This document shows positions 53,279 to 61,867 of a stretch of 64,000 nucleotides of DNA, in pieces. A program made the position numbers and the translations under genes. Positions within the stretch are counted from its first letter, which is position 1, and the number at the start of each line of letters is the position of its first letter. Location of the stretch: the NCBI GenBank assembly GCA_028688145.1, contig JAQTYU010000012.1, forward strand, positions 1-64,000, in the 5' to 3' direction. Under the pieces are notes generated by a model, which was not told the origin of the DNA, ran no database searches, and worked only from the letters and a program-made list of their open reading frames with translations. The DNA is from Thiotrichaceae bacterium (GTDB lineage: Bacteria; Pseudomonadota; Gammaproteobacteria; Beggiatoales; Beggiatoaceae).

Positions 53279-53920
53279 TTATTTTATTTTTTTGAATTTA
53301 GCGATAAAAGTATAACGTTTATAAAGTGGGGTGATTGTCAGTGTTCCACGTTGATTGTTTTCTAATTCATGTAAATAGGCAAGCAACTCGGGGCGATAAT
53401 GAACTTGGAAATAATGCAACCAACGGGTTAAGCCTTTTTGAAAAAATACTGGTAATTCTGCTTGGTCGAAAAAATCAACAATGTAAATATGTCCCCCCAC
53501 TTTTAGATTAGCCAGTGCCGCTTCAAAAGCCTCGCGCCACGGGGGAATCATCGAGAGCGCGTAAGAGAATAAAATTACATCAAAAGGCTGATTTAATTCA
53601 AAAGTCGTGTGAAAGTTAAAATTTTCCGCAAGACCTTGTTTTAAAATAATCGGATTTCCCCAAGTTTTTACCTTTTTCTCGGCAGAAATCAACATTTGAG
53701 CAGAAGCATCAATGCCGTAAAAGTGAGTTTGAGGATATTGTTTGGCTAAACGCACTAAATTGTGGGCGGTGCCGCAGCCCAGTTCTAATACATGTTGATG
53801 CGGCGCAATCTCCATGCGCGCAAGCAAGGTATCCCGTCCAAGTAGGAAATATTTACGGGTAAAATCATAAATATAACGTTGATAACGATACATATTATCC
53901 ATTGCTTGCGCGTGATTCAT
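53279..53920 (-). CDS. btaB: BtaB, diacylglycerylhomoserine N-methyltransferase
   Basis: A 213-residue SAM methyltransferase. The start reads MDNMYRYQRYIYDFTRKYFL then LGRDTLL, the lead-in characteristic of BtaB. The SAM site is HVLELGCGTAHNLVRLA with GIDASAQML. BtaB adds three methyl groups to diacylglycerylhomoserine, giving the betaine lipid DGTS at the membrane. btaA lies 11 bases upstream on the same strand, a gap that implies one transcript. Phosphatidylethanolamine methyltransferase PmtA is the alternative, but the btaA neighbour argues against it. Confidence 0.87.
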   Translation of the reverse strand: MNHAQAMDNMYRYQRYIYDFTRKYFLLGRDTLLARMEIAPHQHVLELGCGTAHNLVRLAKQYPQTHFYGIDASAQMLISAEKKVKTWGNPIILKQGLAENFNFHTTFELNQPFDVILFSYALSMIPPWREAFEAALANLKVGGHIYIVDFFDQAELPVFFQKGLTRWLHYFQVHYRPELLAYLHELENNQRGTLTITPLYKRYTFIAKFKKIK

Positions 53921-53931
53921 GTGTGAGCGAC

Positions 53932-55170
53932 CTATTTGCTGGGCATTACATATAAGTGGAAACCGCCATAAATCGCTGAGCGATCTTGTTGATAAAGTTC
54001 TTCTGACTGGGCTTTTTCATAGACAAATTGTTGACGCAAGGCGGCGGGGAGCGCGGTTTCAATCGGAGATTCGCTGCCTGCGGTGCGGAAAATAACCCTT
54101 GTGCCCGCACAACCCACGCGAGCGACTTCTTGCCATAAACGGGTTAAAGTGTCGTCGGTCATCCAGTCTTGCGCATCTAAAAAGATGAAGCGATCTAAGC
54201 TGTTATCAGGCAATTGTTGCAAATAATCGAATAAAGAAATGTTTTGCAAACTGACGCGATCCAAATTGGCTTTGATCATCTCGTAATGTTCAGGTTTGAG
54301 ATAATCGGGAATAGCTTGGCGATTTTCGACATCGTAGCGCGAAGTCAGTCCTTGCCATGCAAAGTAATTGTCTTGAATGGGAAAATCACAGCAAAGATGT
54401 TGCATACGGTCGTTATATAAACGGCTCATGTCGCCTGAAGATGCAGCTTTGAGCGCATCATGTTGTTGCGGAGGAATACCCAAACTAAACACCGCGAAAG
54501 AACGTTTACTGACTAAGCGCACAAACCAGTGGTTGAAAAAGGGCGCAACGTGTTGTTCATAAGCTTGTTTCTGTTCACTTAAGCTTTTGGCTTGCAGCAA
54601 TTTTTCTGGCTGACAGCCTGCACGTTTGCTAATTATGTTGATAAAACGTAAAAAATAGCCAAATCGGGCATAACGATAAACATTCTTGGTGAAATAGTGA
54701 ATGCGTTGTTGTTTGAGCAATTGGCGCAGCCATGAGCCGCCTTCCCAAAATTCGCGGGTTTTGGGGTCTAAATGTTTTTGAATGTATTTGTGATAGTTTT
54801 CAAGATTGACCGCTGCATCAGCGCGCCCAAAAAAGCTAAAAAAGTCTTCATAAGTCGGAAGATGTTTAATTGCCGCTAATTTGAGACGGGTAAAATAGAC
54901 GTGATAAGGGTTTAAATCAACGGCATTGACAGCGGCGGGACTGTCCACAAGATAATTCAGTAAGTTGCAGCCCGCAGAAGAGATAGTGAGGATACGGCTG
55001 TCGGCTTGGAGTTGGAGTGCGGCGCGGTCAACGCGAGGGTCTTCCCAAATTTGATTGTAAACAAAGCCATTAAACCACAGACTAAACAGGCGTTCTGAGA
55101 GTCCTTTACGACTGAACAGTGAATTTTGATAAACAGCTTCTTTTAAGAAATCATTTGCCACAGCATCCAT
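53932..55170 (-). CDS. btaA: BtaA, SAM:diacylglycerol 3-amino-3-carboxypropyltransferase
   Basis: A 412-residue DUF3419 protein that moves the 3-amino-3-carboxypropyl group of SAM to diacylglycerol, the first step of betaine lipid (DGTS) synthesis. Landmarks are FVYNQIWEDPRVD, ILTISSAGCNLLNYL (SAM site) and AVDLNPYHVYFTRLKLAAI near the N-terminus, then YNDRMQHLCCDFPI, FIFLDAQDWM and RVIFRTAGSESP late. Length matches bacterial BtaA. It is first in the minus-strand run with btaB and the PlcP-like gene and has a Pho box 53 bases before its ATG, so induction by low phosphate is likely. Confidence 0.9.
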   Translation of the reverse strand: MDAVANDFLKEAVYQNSLFSRKGLSERLFSLWFNGFVYNQIWEDPRVDRAALQLQADSRILTISSAGCNLLNYLVDSPAAVNAVDLNPYHVYFTRLKLAAIKHLPTYEDFFSFFGRADAAVNLENYHKYIQKHLDPKTREFWEGGSWLRQLLKQQRIHYFTKNVYRYARFGYFLRFINIISKRAGCQPEKLLQAKSLSEQKQAYEQHVAPFFNHWFVRLVSKRSFAVFSLGIPPQQHDALKAASSGDMSRLYNDRMQHLCCDFPIQDNYFAWQGLTSRYDVENRQAIPDYLKPEHYEMIKANLDRVSLQNISLFDYLQQLPDNSLDRFIFLDAQDWMTDDTLTRLWQEVARVGCAGTRVIFRTAGSESPIETALPAALRQQFVYEKAQSEELYQQDRSAIYGGFHLYVMPSK

Positions 55171-55222
55171 GAATGTTCCTCATTTACAGTCAAAGTGAAA
55201 GTCTGCACCTTAAAATAGCTGT

Positions 55223-55240
55223 GTGACGTGTTGATGACAG
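55223..55240 (-). promoter_or_regulatory. Pho box (PhoB site) upstream of btaA
   Basis: On the minus strand CTGTCATCAACACGTCAC gives a perfect CTGTCAT half, a 4-base spacer and ACGTCAC, which keeps GTCA of the second half. About 5 bases further on is TATTTT (55217-55212), a plausible -10, with the start point near 55205. Placement is as in PhoB-activated promoters. Confidence 0.65.
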
Positions 55241-55324
55241 TATATGGTGTGGTTTTGTAGTGGTTTTCCCAAAAGTGTACCCTTCAAGCGAGTTGTCAGG
55301 GTAAGGGCTTTGCCTAAAGAAAGT

Positions 55325-55575
55325 CAAAGAAGTCCCTGTATCAAAAGCTCAATAAAGCAATGGTAGGAAACAACTTGAGAAATGCCCGAGACCGCTTTTA
55401 CACGCTAATCGACTTATAAAACCTTCAAATGATTTTATAAGCCGATACGTCACAAAACAGTCGTGTTAGACTCATGGCGAGCAGGCTGGTTGAAAACTGT
55501 AAAATATAAGAGATTTTATACTTTCTCGGATTTTGCACAGCTTGCTTTGTTTATCCGAAACTCAGGTTATTTAGG
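55325..55575 (-). mobile_element. IS982-family element, remnant
   Basis: Minus-strand sequence 55325-55410 translates as ISQVVSYHCFIELLIQGLL, matching the N-terminal FPKLVSYNRFIELLADIL region of the element at 61095-61640. Further on, 55495-55570 matches that element's outer end (GGATTTTGCACAGCTTGCTT and AACTCAGGTTA). Everything else of the transposase is gone. The remnant stops just before the ribosome-binding site of the beta-propeller gene, so it may supply part of its promoter. Confidence 0.7.
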
Positions 55576-55585
55576 AGAATGCTTG

Positions 55586-56554
55586 ATGTTAGCTGTTCGA
55601 TTACGAATTTTTACACTGCTTGGTGCAGTGGCTCTGTTTAGCAATGCTTTTGCTGAGCCAACAAACCGCGTCTTTGTCACCAATGAAAAAGACAATACTG
55701 TTGCCGTAATTAATGCGAAAACCCATGAAATTGAAGCTAAAGTTTCCATTGGGAATCGTCCGCGCGGCATTGGTATTTCCCATGATCACCAAGAAGTGTA
55801 TGTGGCAATCAGTGCGGAAAATGCAATTGCAGTTTTCGACCCCAAGACGCTGAAAGTATTGCGTAAATTTCCCGCAGGTTCAGACCCTGAAACTTTCGCA
55901 GTGCATCCCACCACAGGCAATTTGTATATTTCTAATGAAGACTCGGCAAAAGCCAGCGTTTTCGACCCTAAAACGGGGAAATTGTTGGCAGAAGTGCCCG
56001 TGGGTGTCGAACCTGAAGGGGTGATTATTGCGCCTGATGGCAAACAAGTGATTGTCACCAGTGAAGCAAGCAACAGTTTGCACTTCATCAGCGTTCCTGA
56101 ACATAAGCTATTAGCGACTTTAAATGTGGGCGGCAGACCGCGTGCGGCTGCATTCACACAAGACAGTCAATTTGCCTTTTCAACTTCCGAGCTGACCGCA
56201 GAAATCAAGAAAATTGATATGCAAAAGCATGAGGTTGTAAAAACTTTCTCGCTGAGCAGCATTGAAAAAGCCAAGCCTAAAGATATTGTGTTCAGCAAGG
56301 ATCAGAAAACTTTATATGTTGCACTGGGTCGTGCGTCGGCGGTGGCGGTGATTGACGTGGAAAGCTTGAGTTTGAAAACCACGATTGCGGTTGGGGAACG
56401 GGTTTGGGGCTTGGCGTTGTCGAAAGATGGCTCACGTTTATACACCACTAATGGCGGCAATGACACGGTGTCGGTGATTGATACGGCAAACAATACGGTG
56501 CTTGCAAACGTGAATACGGGCAAAGCGCCGTGGGGCGTAGTGATTGATGATTAA
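55586..56554 (+). CDS. secreted YVTN-family beta-propeller protein
   Basis: A 322-residue periplasmic protein with a signal peptide (MLAVRLRIFTLLGAVALFSN, cut after AFA). It then has about seven blades of the YVTN type, e.g. RVFVTNEKDNTVAVINAKTH, then NLYISNEDSAKASVFDPKTG and RLYTTNGGNDTVSVIDTANN. It resembles the PQQ-dependent catabolism-associated beta-propeller group. I chose the ATG at 55586 (AGGAGA 7 bases upstream); the in-frame start at 55463 lies inside the IS982 remnant and spoils the signal peptide. No quinoprotein dehydrogenase is beside it, so its partner is unknown. Confidence 0.85.
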   Translation: MLAVRLRIFTLLGAVALFSNAFAEPTNRVFVTNEKDNTVAVINAKTHEIEAKVSIGNRPRGIGISHDHQEVYVAISAENAIAVFDPKTLKVLRKFPAGSDPETFAVHPTTGNLYISNEDSAKASVFDPKTGKLLAEVPVGVEPEGVIIAPDGKQVIVTSEASNSLHFISVPEHKLLATLNVGGRPRAAAFTQDSQFAFSTSELTAEIKKIDMQKHEVVKTFSLSSIEKAKPKDIVFSKDQKTLYVALGRASAVAVIDVESLSLKTTIAVGERVWGLALSKDGSRLYTTNGGNDTVSVIDTANNTVLANVNTGKAPWGVVIDD

Positions 56555-56575
56555 AGCAGATTAATTATCTGTCAT

Positions 56576-56614
56576 TTTAGGACTGCCACTCCTCGAAGGA
56601 CTGGCAGTCCTAAA
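56576..56614. terminator. strong hairpin between convergent genes
   Basis: TTTAGGACTGCCA pairs perfectly with TGGCAGTCCTAAA (56602-56614) across 13 bases. It sits between the beta-propeller gene and the convergent prepilin-like gene and could end both. Confidence 0.75.
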
Positions 56615-56629
56615 TCACGTTTTAAAAAC

Positions 56630-58222
56630 TTAATGCGTAAAAAAGCACTTGTCTTGATTGCAAATCACGTCATTAAATAGTGAAGTGGGTTCTTTCACGA
56701 AAAACGTGGTTTGGTTGGTCGCAATCTCAGGGTTTATTTGAGTTTTCCCGATGCTGGGTGTATTGAGTTGATAAAATGGCTCTAAGTAATTAACAATATT
56801 ACTTTTATCTGCAACAGTGTCTCGAACTTGTGTATATACACGTTCCACATTCAAGCTATCTTTGTAGTGATAACTCAAACGTCTACCCGCTACAAACACA
56901 ATAAATGATGCGTCAACATAGGAGGGGGAATTAATATCACCGTACGCAACCCTCAGGTTATTACTAACGCCAGGCGTTGTCATGCTAACAACTGGCATAT
57001 TTGCTTCGTTAATTGCAACAAAAACCTGCTCTTTCCATTTCGTCCACCACCACCAATACCAATCTTGATAAGTTATATTCAGTGTTTCATCAAAACAATA
57101 AGAAATTACAGTATTCGGTCGATTAGCATCAGGGTCTATAGTCCATTTATTGGACAGTTTGGGATTACTAACCACAGTATTGGTTAAATTGGGAGCTGGA
57201 GTTGCAGGAGGGATTGCAGGGGGCGGGGTTGCAGTTTTTGGGGTGCTTATATGCCCAAATAATTGATTTGTCACATCGTAGTAATAAGCGTCGGTGGTCG
57301 CAATATTCATCGTGGTTGCCCAAGGTAAGTCTAATGGTATATCCGATTGATATGGCAGATTCGATTGACTATTTATGTAAGTCTTCGGAAGATTCATATA
57401 AGTTTTCAAACAATTCCGAACTTTTTCCCCAACCCATTGGCTCATTTTAAGATAGACAGGTTCAAAATCTGTGGGCGTGATTGGCAGCACGGTATCATTA
57501 AAAATGACTCTGCCTTTTAACGGACCTGATGTCGAATATTGTGGTAAATCTGCTGTAAAATCAAAAATTTTACCATCTAAAGCTAAACCCGGTCCTGCTA
57601 CAGAAATTTCTAAGAAATTCTGTGCCTGACGAATTTGTGAGTTAGCATTTTTACTACTGCATTCTGTCGGTTTATCTATAATACCTCGGCTTTGAGTTCC
57701 AGTGCTATTTGCAAGCATCACCCCCGGTGAAAATAATACCGCAATAGCTTGTTCTTCTGGTTTTTGTCCAATCAGGATATTGCCTTTGTAATCCTTAATC
57801 CGAAACAGTCCATTGGTGTCATTATCTAATGATTGTTTAGGACTATTTTTATAGGTGCCTGAAACTGCATACCACAAACAATCGCCATTCCCATCCCACA
57901 ATTGTGCTAAACCTAAAGTTTTCCACGGAAAAAGTCCGATAGTGCTTTCCCCTGAGTTATTACAAGGCGCATCCGCATCACCATCACCATCAAAATCAGG
58001 ACAAGGCAAATATCCCGGCGGCTGTCCTTTATGTGTTTCAGCATAAGTCAGCGCGTGCCCAATTAACGCCGCCTTCGCCTCAGCCAAAGCTTTAATGGTT
58101 TGTTCTCTATTTTCGGTTTTTTGTGCAATCCCCTGATTTAAGCCTGACAACAACACGCTCAAACTGCCCAGAACCAGCACCACGATAAAAATTATAAATG
58201 CGCTACCGCGCTGTTTAAACAT
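56630..58222 (-). CDS. large prepilin-like surface protein
   Basis: A 530-residue protein beginning MFKQRGSAFIIFIVVLVLGS then LSVLLSG, a PilX-like N-terminal membrane helix without the GFTLIE cleavage motif. The body has PGYLPCPDFDGDGDADAPCN, which looks like a calcium-binding Asp loop held between cysteines, and a segment of the LFPWKTLGLAQLWDGNGDCL, WYAVSG type seen in a widespread but uncharacterised family of beta- and gammaproteobacteria. Pro-rich repeats (ATPPPAIPPATPAP) mark a linker near residue 340. I preferred the ATG at 58222 over one 13 codons upstream. It may be a pilus or pseudopilus tip protein; no pilus genes are adjacent. Confidence 0.7.
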   Translation of the reverse strand: MFKQRGSAFIIFIVVLVLGSLSVLLSGLNQGIAQKTENREQTIKALAEAKAALIGHALTYAETHKGQPPGYLPCPDFDGDGDADAPCNNSGESTIGLFPWKTLGLAQLWDGNGDCLWYAVSGTYKNSPKQSLDNDTNGLFRIKDYKGNILIGQKPEEQAIAVLFSPGVMLANSTGTQSRGIIDKPTECSSKNANSQIRQAQNFLEISVAGPGLALDGKIFDFTADLPQYSTSGPLKGRVIFNDTVLPITPTDFEPVYLKMSQWVGEKVRNCLKTYMNLPKTYINSQSNLPYQSDIPLDLPWATTMNIATTDAYYYDVTNQLFGHISTPKTATPPPAIPPATPAPNLTNTVVSNPKLSNKWTIDPDANRPNTVISYCFDETLNITYQDWYWWWWTKWKEQVFVAINEANMPVVSMTTPGVSNNLRVAYGDINSPSYVDASFIVFVAGRRLSYHYKDSLNVERVYTQVRDTVADKSNIVNYLEPFYQLNTPSIGKTQINPEIATNQTTFFVKEPTSLFNDVICNQDKCFFTH

Positions 58223-58300
58223 TCTCAATTCTCTAACTCCTGATTCAGACAACTGCATCATATCTATTTTAGTTTAAACTTATTGTCTAATTCCCCAATA

Positions 58301-58338
58301 AAAAAACCCGACACACTTTAAAACGTATGTCGGGCTTT
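58301..58338 (-). terminator. rho-independent terminator
   Basis: CCCGACA (58307-58313) pairs with TGTCGGG (58328-58334), with A-rich sequence before and TTT after. On the minus strand it ends the small gene at 58379. Confidence 0.8.
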
Positions 58339-58378
58339 CTTATTCAAGCGGGTAAATCTTAAAAAACCGTGTAATACC

Positions 58379-58582
58379 TTAGTTTAAATAGCGTTTATCT
58401 GTAGTAGGACGCATAGCTTCAGCGCACACTTGGGCGTAAATCGCTTCAAATTCAGGTTTCCATTGCGTTGTATGAATGGGCATCGGAGTAATGCTTACAG
58501 GTTCTAAACGTAACATCAGTTCTTCCTGATAGCTTTGTTCTTCAGCAGCGCAATCGACCTTCTTATAAGAAAGTTTCATCAT
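58379..58582 (-). CDS. small protein of unknown function
   Basis: A 67-residue protein starting MMKLSYKKVDCAAEEQSYQE. It has no signal or membrane segment and no motif I recognise; it is mildly acidic with a Pro-rich middle (PVSITPMPIHTTQWKP). AGGAG stands 5 bases before the first ATG (8 before the second), and a good terminator follows, so it is probably expressed on its own. Confidence 0.6.
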   Translation of the reverse strand: MMKLSYKKVDCAAEEQSYQEELMLRLEPVSITPMPIHTTQWKPEFEAIYAQVCAEAMRPTTDKRYLN

Positions 58583-58813
58583 GATTACTCCTGTAAGTTA
58601 AACTTCATACCTTCAATATGGAGGCACTTGTGATAATGTCAATTACTAAGCAACAAACATACCTAAATTTTTAAAAGCTGCTAAAATCCTCAACACCGCA
58701 TGTTTAAACACTATACCACACAAAAAACCTACTTTTTGTACACTAAACTGCACCAGTTTAGTCAGTTTTCAACACTATTGCTTGTTGGATTTGACACAGT
58801 TGCACCAAAGTTG

Positions 58814-60229
58814 TCAACCCGCATGACGACCGTAGACATCTTCAAAACGCACAATATCATCTTCACCCAAATAACTGCCCGATTGCACTTCAATAAGTTC
58901 TAAAGGCAATTTTCCCGGATTCTCTAAGCGGTGCTTCACCCCTAATGGAATATAAGTTGACTGATTTTCCGACAGTACGAAAGTTTCCTCGCCGCGTGTG
59001 ACTTGTGCCGTGCCTTTGACCACAATCCAATGCTCTGAACGATGATAGTGCATTTGTAAAGACAAACTCGCGCCGGGCTTGACTTGAATACGTTTTACTT
59101 GAAAACGTTCTTCTACATCAATGTTTTCATACGTGCCCCAAGGGCGATGCACTTTTCTATGTAAATCCGCTTCTTGTCTTGCCGTGGCTTTGAGCTGCGT
59201 GACAATTTTTTTCACATCTTGCACATAATCCTTGTGCGCCACTAAAACTGCATCCGCCGTTTCCACCACGATATGATCTTTCATGCCTAAGGCTGCAATC
59301 AAACGGTATTCGGAACGCAAATAACAATTTTCCGTGGCTTCCGTGAGCACATCGCCAATACAAACATTGCCTTGTGCATCTTGTTCACTGACTTCCCACA
59401 ACGCAGACCACGCCCCGACATCATTCCAACCCGCATCCAAAGGCAAAATGACCGCATCTTGCGTGCGTTCCATCACCGCATAGTCAATCGAATCGCTGGG
59501 GCAATTTAAAAATGCTTGCTTGCTGAGGCGCATGAAATCCGCATCCTGCGTTGCGCCATACACCGATTCTTGGCACGCGCCGAAAATCTTTGGCGCAAAT
59601 TTTTCTAACTCTTCCAAATAGCGCGAGGCTTTAAACAAGAACATACCGCTGTTCCAATAATAATCGCCTGCGGCAACGTATTCTTGCGCCAACGCGAGCG
59701 CGGGTTTTTCGACAAAACGCGCCACTTTAAACGCCGACTTGCCCACCGCTTGCCCTGCTTGAATATAGCCATAGCCTGTTTCAGGCGTGCTGGGCACAAT
59801 TCCAAACGTCACTAAATGTCCTGCGGCTGCCAAAGGGAGCGCGGCTTCCACTTGTGCACAAAACACCGCCACATTTTTAATTAAATGATCCGCAGGCAAT
59901 ACTAAAATAATCGGGTCAAGATCATAATTTTGGGCTGCCAAGGCGGCAACGGCGGCGGCGGGTGCGGTGTTGCGTCCTTCGGGTTCTAAAATTAAATGTT
60001 CAGGATTGATTTGAATACTGCGCAATTGTTCAGCAATTAAAAAACGGTGGCTTTCATTGCAAACCACCAGCGGCGGTGCGATTTCGGGCAGGTTTTTCAG
60101 GCGTAGTACGGTGTCTTGCAATAAGGTATTTTGTCCGACTAAGGCTAATAATTGCTTGGGATAATGTTCACGGGAAAGTGGCCATAAACGGCTGCCAACG
60201 CCGCCCGATAAAATCACAGGAATTAACAT
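58814..60229 (-). CDS. manC: mannose-1-phosphate guanylyltransferase/mannose-6-phosphate isomerase
   Basis: A 471-residue type II bifunctional enzyme (ManC/AlgA/CpsB group) making GDP-mannose for polysaccharides. The N-terminal nucleotidyltransferase begins PVILSGGVGSRLWPLSREHY with PKQ next to it (GxGxRLWPLSR and the catalytic Lys). FVEKPALA and WNSGMFLFKA follow. The C-terminal cupin isomerase has RPWGTYENID, PGASLSLQMHYHRSEHWIVV and YIPLGVKHRLENPG. Length is typical. No polysaccharide gene cluster is adjacent; the fusion at 42000 is the only related gene in the window. Confidence 0.95.
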   Translation of the reverse strand: MLIPVILSGGVGSRLWPLSREHYPKQLLALVGQNTLLQDTVLRLKNLPEIAPPLVVCNESHRFLIAEQLRSIQINPEHLILEPEGRNTAPAAAVAALAAQNYDLDPIILVLPADHLIKNVAVFCAQVEAALPLAAAGHLVTFGIVPSTPETGYGYIQAGQAVGKSAFKVARFVEKPALALAQEYVAAGDYYWNSGMFLFKASRYLEELEKFAPKIFGACQESVYGATQDADFMRLSKQAFLNCPSDSIDYAVMERTQDAVILPLDAGWNDVGAWSALWEVSEQDAQGNVCIGDVLTEATENCYLRSEYRLIAALGMKDHIVVETADAVLVAHKDYVQDVKKIVTQLKATARQEADLHRKVHRPWGTYENIDVEERFQVKRIQVKPGASLSLQMHYHRSEHWIVVKGTAQVTRGEETFVLSENQSTYIPLGVKHRLENPGKLPLELIEVQSGSYLGEDDIVRFEDVYGRHAG

Positions 60230-60295
60230 AATGTTGAGTTCGTCGCTTGAGTTAAGTTATACAAAGATAACATTATAGCCAGCGCAGGGTTTATA

Positions 60296-60558
60296 AGAAA
60301 TGTAGCCTGTATGGAGCGTGGTGGAATACGAGAGTATTTAAGATTCTCCTGTCCTAAGAAGAGTCCCAAAGAACAGTTAAGTTTAAAATATCCGCAAAAG
60401 AAGCCTAGGATGTTAAAACTGAGTCTGTACAAACATAAAATCCTCCGTGCAGAAATCAAAACCCGAAAACCTGCACAGAGGGTGGGTATTTTGAATCATT
60501 CGGGTAGTCGCCGAGTAGGTTGGGTTGGCTTATCCTCACCGCAAGCCCAACCTACAGA
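60296..60558. repeat. intergenic region with short dispersed repeats
   Basis: 60301-60335 (GTAGCCTGTATGGAGCGTGG and neighbours) resembles 7433-7460. At 60517-60557, GTAGGTTGGGTTGGCTTATC and GCAAGCCCAACCTAC form an inverted pair. No credible gene lies here; an 83-codon frame covers it but its ends fall in the repeats. Confidence 0.5.
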
Positions 60559-60899
60559 CTAAATAGCTGTTAGTTCGCTATTACCAGGATATTCTTGAAT
60601 TTTCCCTACATTTTGCCAAGCAAGTTTCTGACTTTCTGAAAAGCTCTTGTGTATTCCTTTCACAATATGCCATGCCGTTTGCATTGCAATTTTACGTTTA
60701 GGCAACCATGCAGATTGACGAATACTCCATACCACTGTGACTTGTTCAGTTTGAATCGCAAAGGTACATCCCTCAAAAACATAATCTAACACTTCTATTT
60801 CATAGGCGTGTGCGGTGTATTGATGTACAACATCCCCATTTTTAAGGGAGTGTCTGTGAGGTCATAATCCACTTGAACAATATCACCAATTTCTATCAT
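60559..60899 (-). pseudogene. DUF4926-like protein, frameshifted
   Basis: The first part reads MIEIGDIVQVDYDLTDTPLK from the ATG at 60899. One missing A in the A-run near 60842 then throws the frame, and the other frame continues GDVVHQYTAHAYEIEVLDYV then FEGCTFAIQTEQVTVVW. Joined, they match the DUF4926 pattern (V.L..DL...L..GDVG.VV..Y....YEVEF....G). A C-terminal extension (AMQTAWHIVKGIHKSFSESQ) is unusual. Each piece alone is an open frame (60795-60983 and 60559-60792). DUF4926 genes are often found beside mobile or toxin-antitoxin-like genes. Confidence 0.55.
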
Positions 60900-61094
60900 T
60901 TCAAAACTCGTAAGGTCGTTAATTTTGCAATTTGGGGCGCATTGGGTTCGACAATCCAAGCAACCATAATCACGGCTCGGCAATTATTAGCACCGGTAAT
61001 TCTGATAAGGTTAGGAGTTACGCAGTTGAAACACTAATTCTTTTATTTATAATGAGTTAGTATTGTGCACTGCATAATCGTGTTTCCATTAAAA

Positions 61095-61640
61095 TCAAAT
61101 AGTTACCGATTCAACTACGTAACTCCTAAATTGGTTAAAGAACGATACGGTGGTAATGAGTTCTATGTCATCTAAAGCGAGTAACTCAGCCAGCCTTTTG
61201 GAGATATAGCCTCTATCCCCAAACACCTTGCCAATAAAGTTTTTCAGCATACTCGGAACAGGTATCATCAACATGACTGTGCGTAATCCGAAAAGATAGG
61301 ATTTTCCCGCAGTCATCGACTAAGAGATGTAGCTTGAAGCCATAAAAGCATCCTGTTGAAGATTTGCCTCTTTCCACGTCATCTTTGAAGGTTTTGTGAC
61401 GTGAAATCCGCAGATTATCGCAAACCCGTAAAGGCGTTGAATCAATAAAGGCAATCCCATTCCTGTGGCACAACGGCTTTTCATGAAGAAAGTCAGTGGA
61501 ATCAAGATGTCAGCTAAAAGCTCAATGAAACGATTGTAGGAGACAAGCTTCGGAAATGCTTGAGATAGATTGAGAACTATAAAATAGAGACTTTATATTT
61601 TCTCAGATTTTATTCAGCTTGCCTTCCTTAGAGCTAACTC
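61095..61640 (-). pseudogene. IS982-family transposase, frameshifted
   Basis: Three frames have to be joined: FPKLVSYNRFIELLADILIP; then NGIAFIDSTPLRVCDNLRIS, KTFKDDVERGKSSTGCFYGF, KLHLLVDDCGK; then FIGKVFGDRGYISKRLAELL, which leads to ELITTVSFFNQ. These are the IS982 DDE segments (Asp of AFIDST and Asp of FGDRGYIS). At least two frameshifts separate them. The outer end at about 61630-61640 (AACTCAGGTTAG) matches the end at 55570. Inactive as it stands. Confidence 0.8.
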
Positions 61641-61755
61641 AGGTTAGTTAAGAACTTTGAGCGCAGTCTTGAGAACGCTAATACCAAACTCAAACTGTGC
61701 TTTATCAGGCTTATCATTAAACAACTCGCTTCTCTTTAAAAATTCCAAATCGGTT

Positions 61756-61780
61756 CTATAAGGCGTAGCCGCCATGCACC
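61756..61780. repeat. single arm of family B
   Basis: CTATAAGGCGTAGCCGCCATGCACC matches one arm of the element at 12114 almost exactly. The other arm is missing. The rest of 61641-61811 holds nothing else recognisable. Confidence 0.6.
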
Positions 61781-61811
61781 AGAACAAGTATCTTTCTAAA
61801 CACCGTCATAA

Positions 61812-61841
61812 AAAAAGAGGACTATCGCTAGCCCTCTTTTT
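61812..61841 (-). terminator. rho-independent terminator after yidC
   Basis: AAAAAGAGG pairs with CCTCTTTTT across 12 bases, 27 bases past the yidC stop, exiting into a T-run on the minus strand. Confidence 0.88.
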
Positions 61842-61867
61842 CACTGCTGATAATTCACTGCAAAAAC

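Noticed and set aside
55463..55585. Upstream start for the beta-propeller gene
   Set aside because: Those codons lie in an IS982 remnant and spoil an otherwise clean signal peptide; AGGAGA stands before the ATG at 55586.
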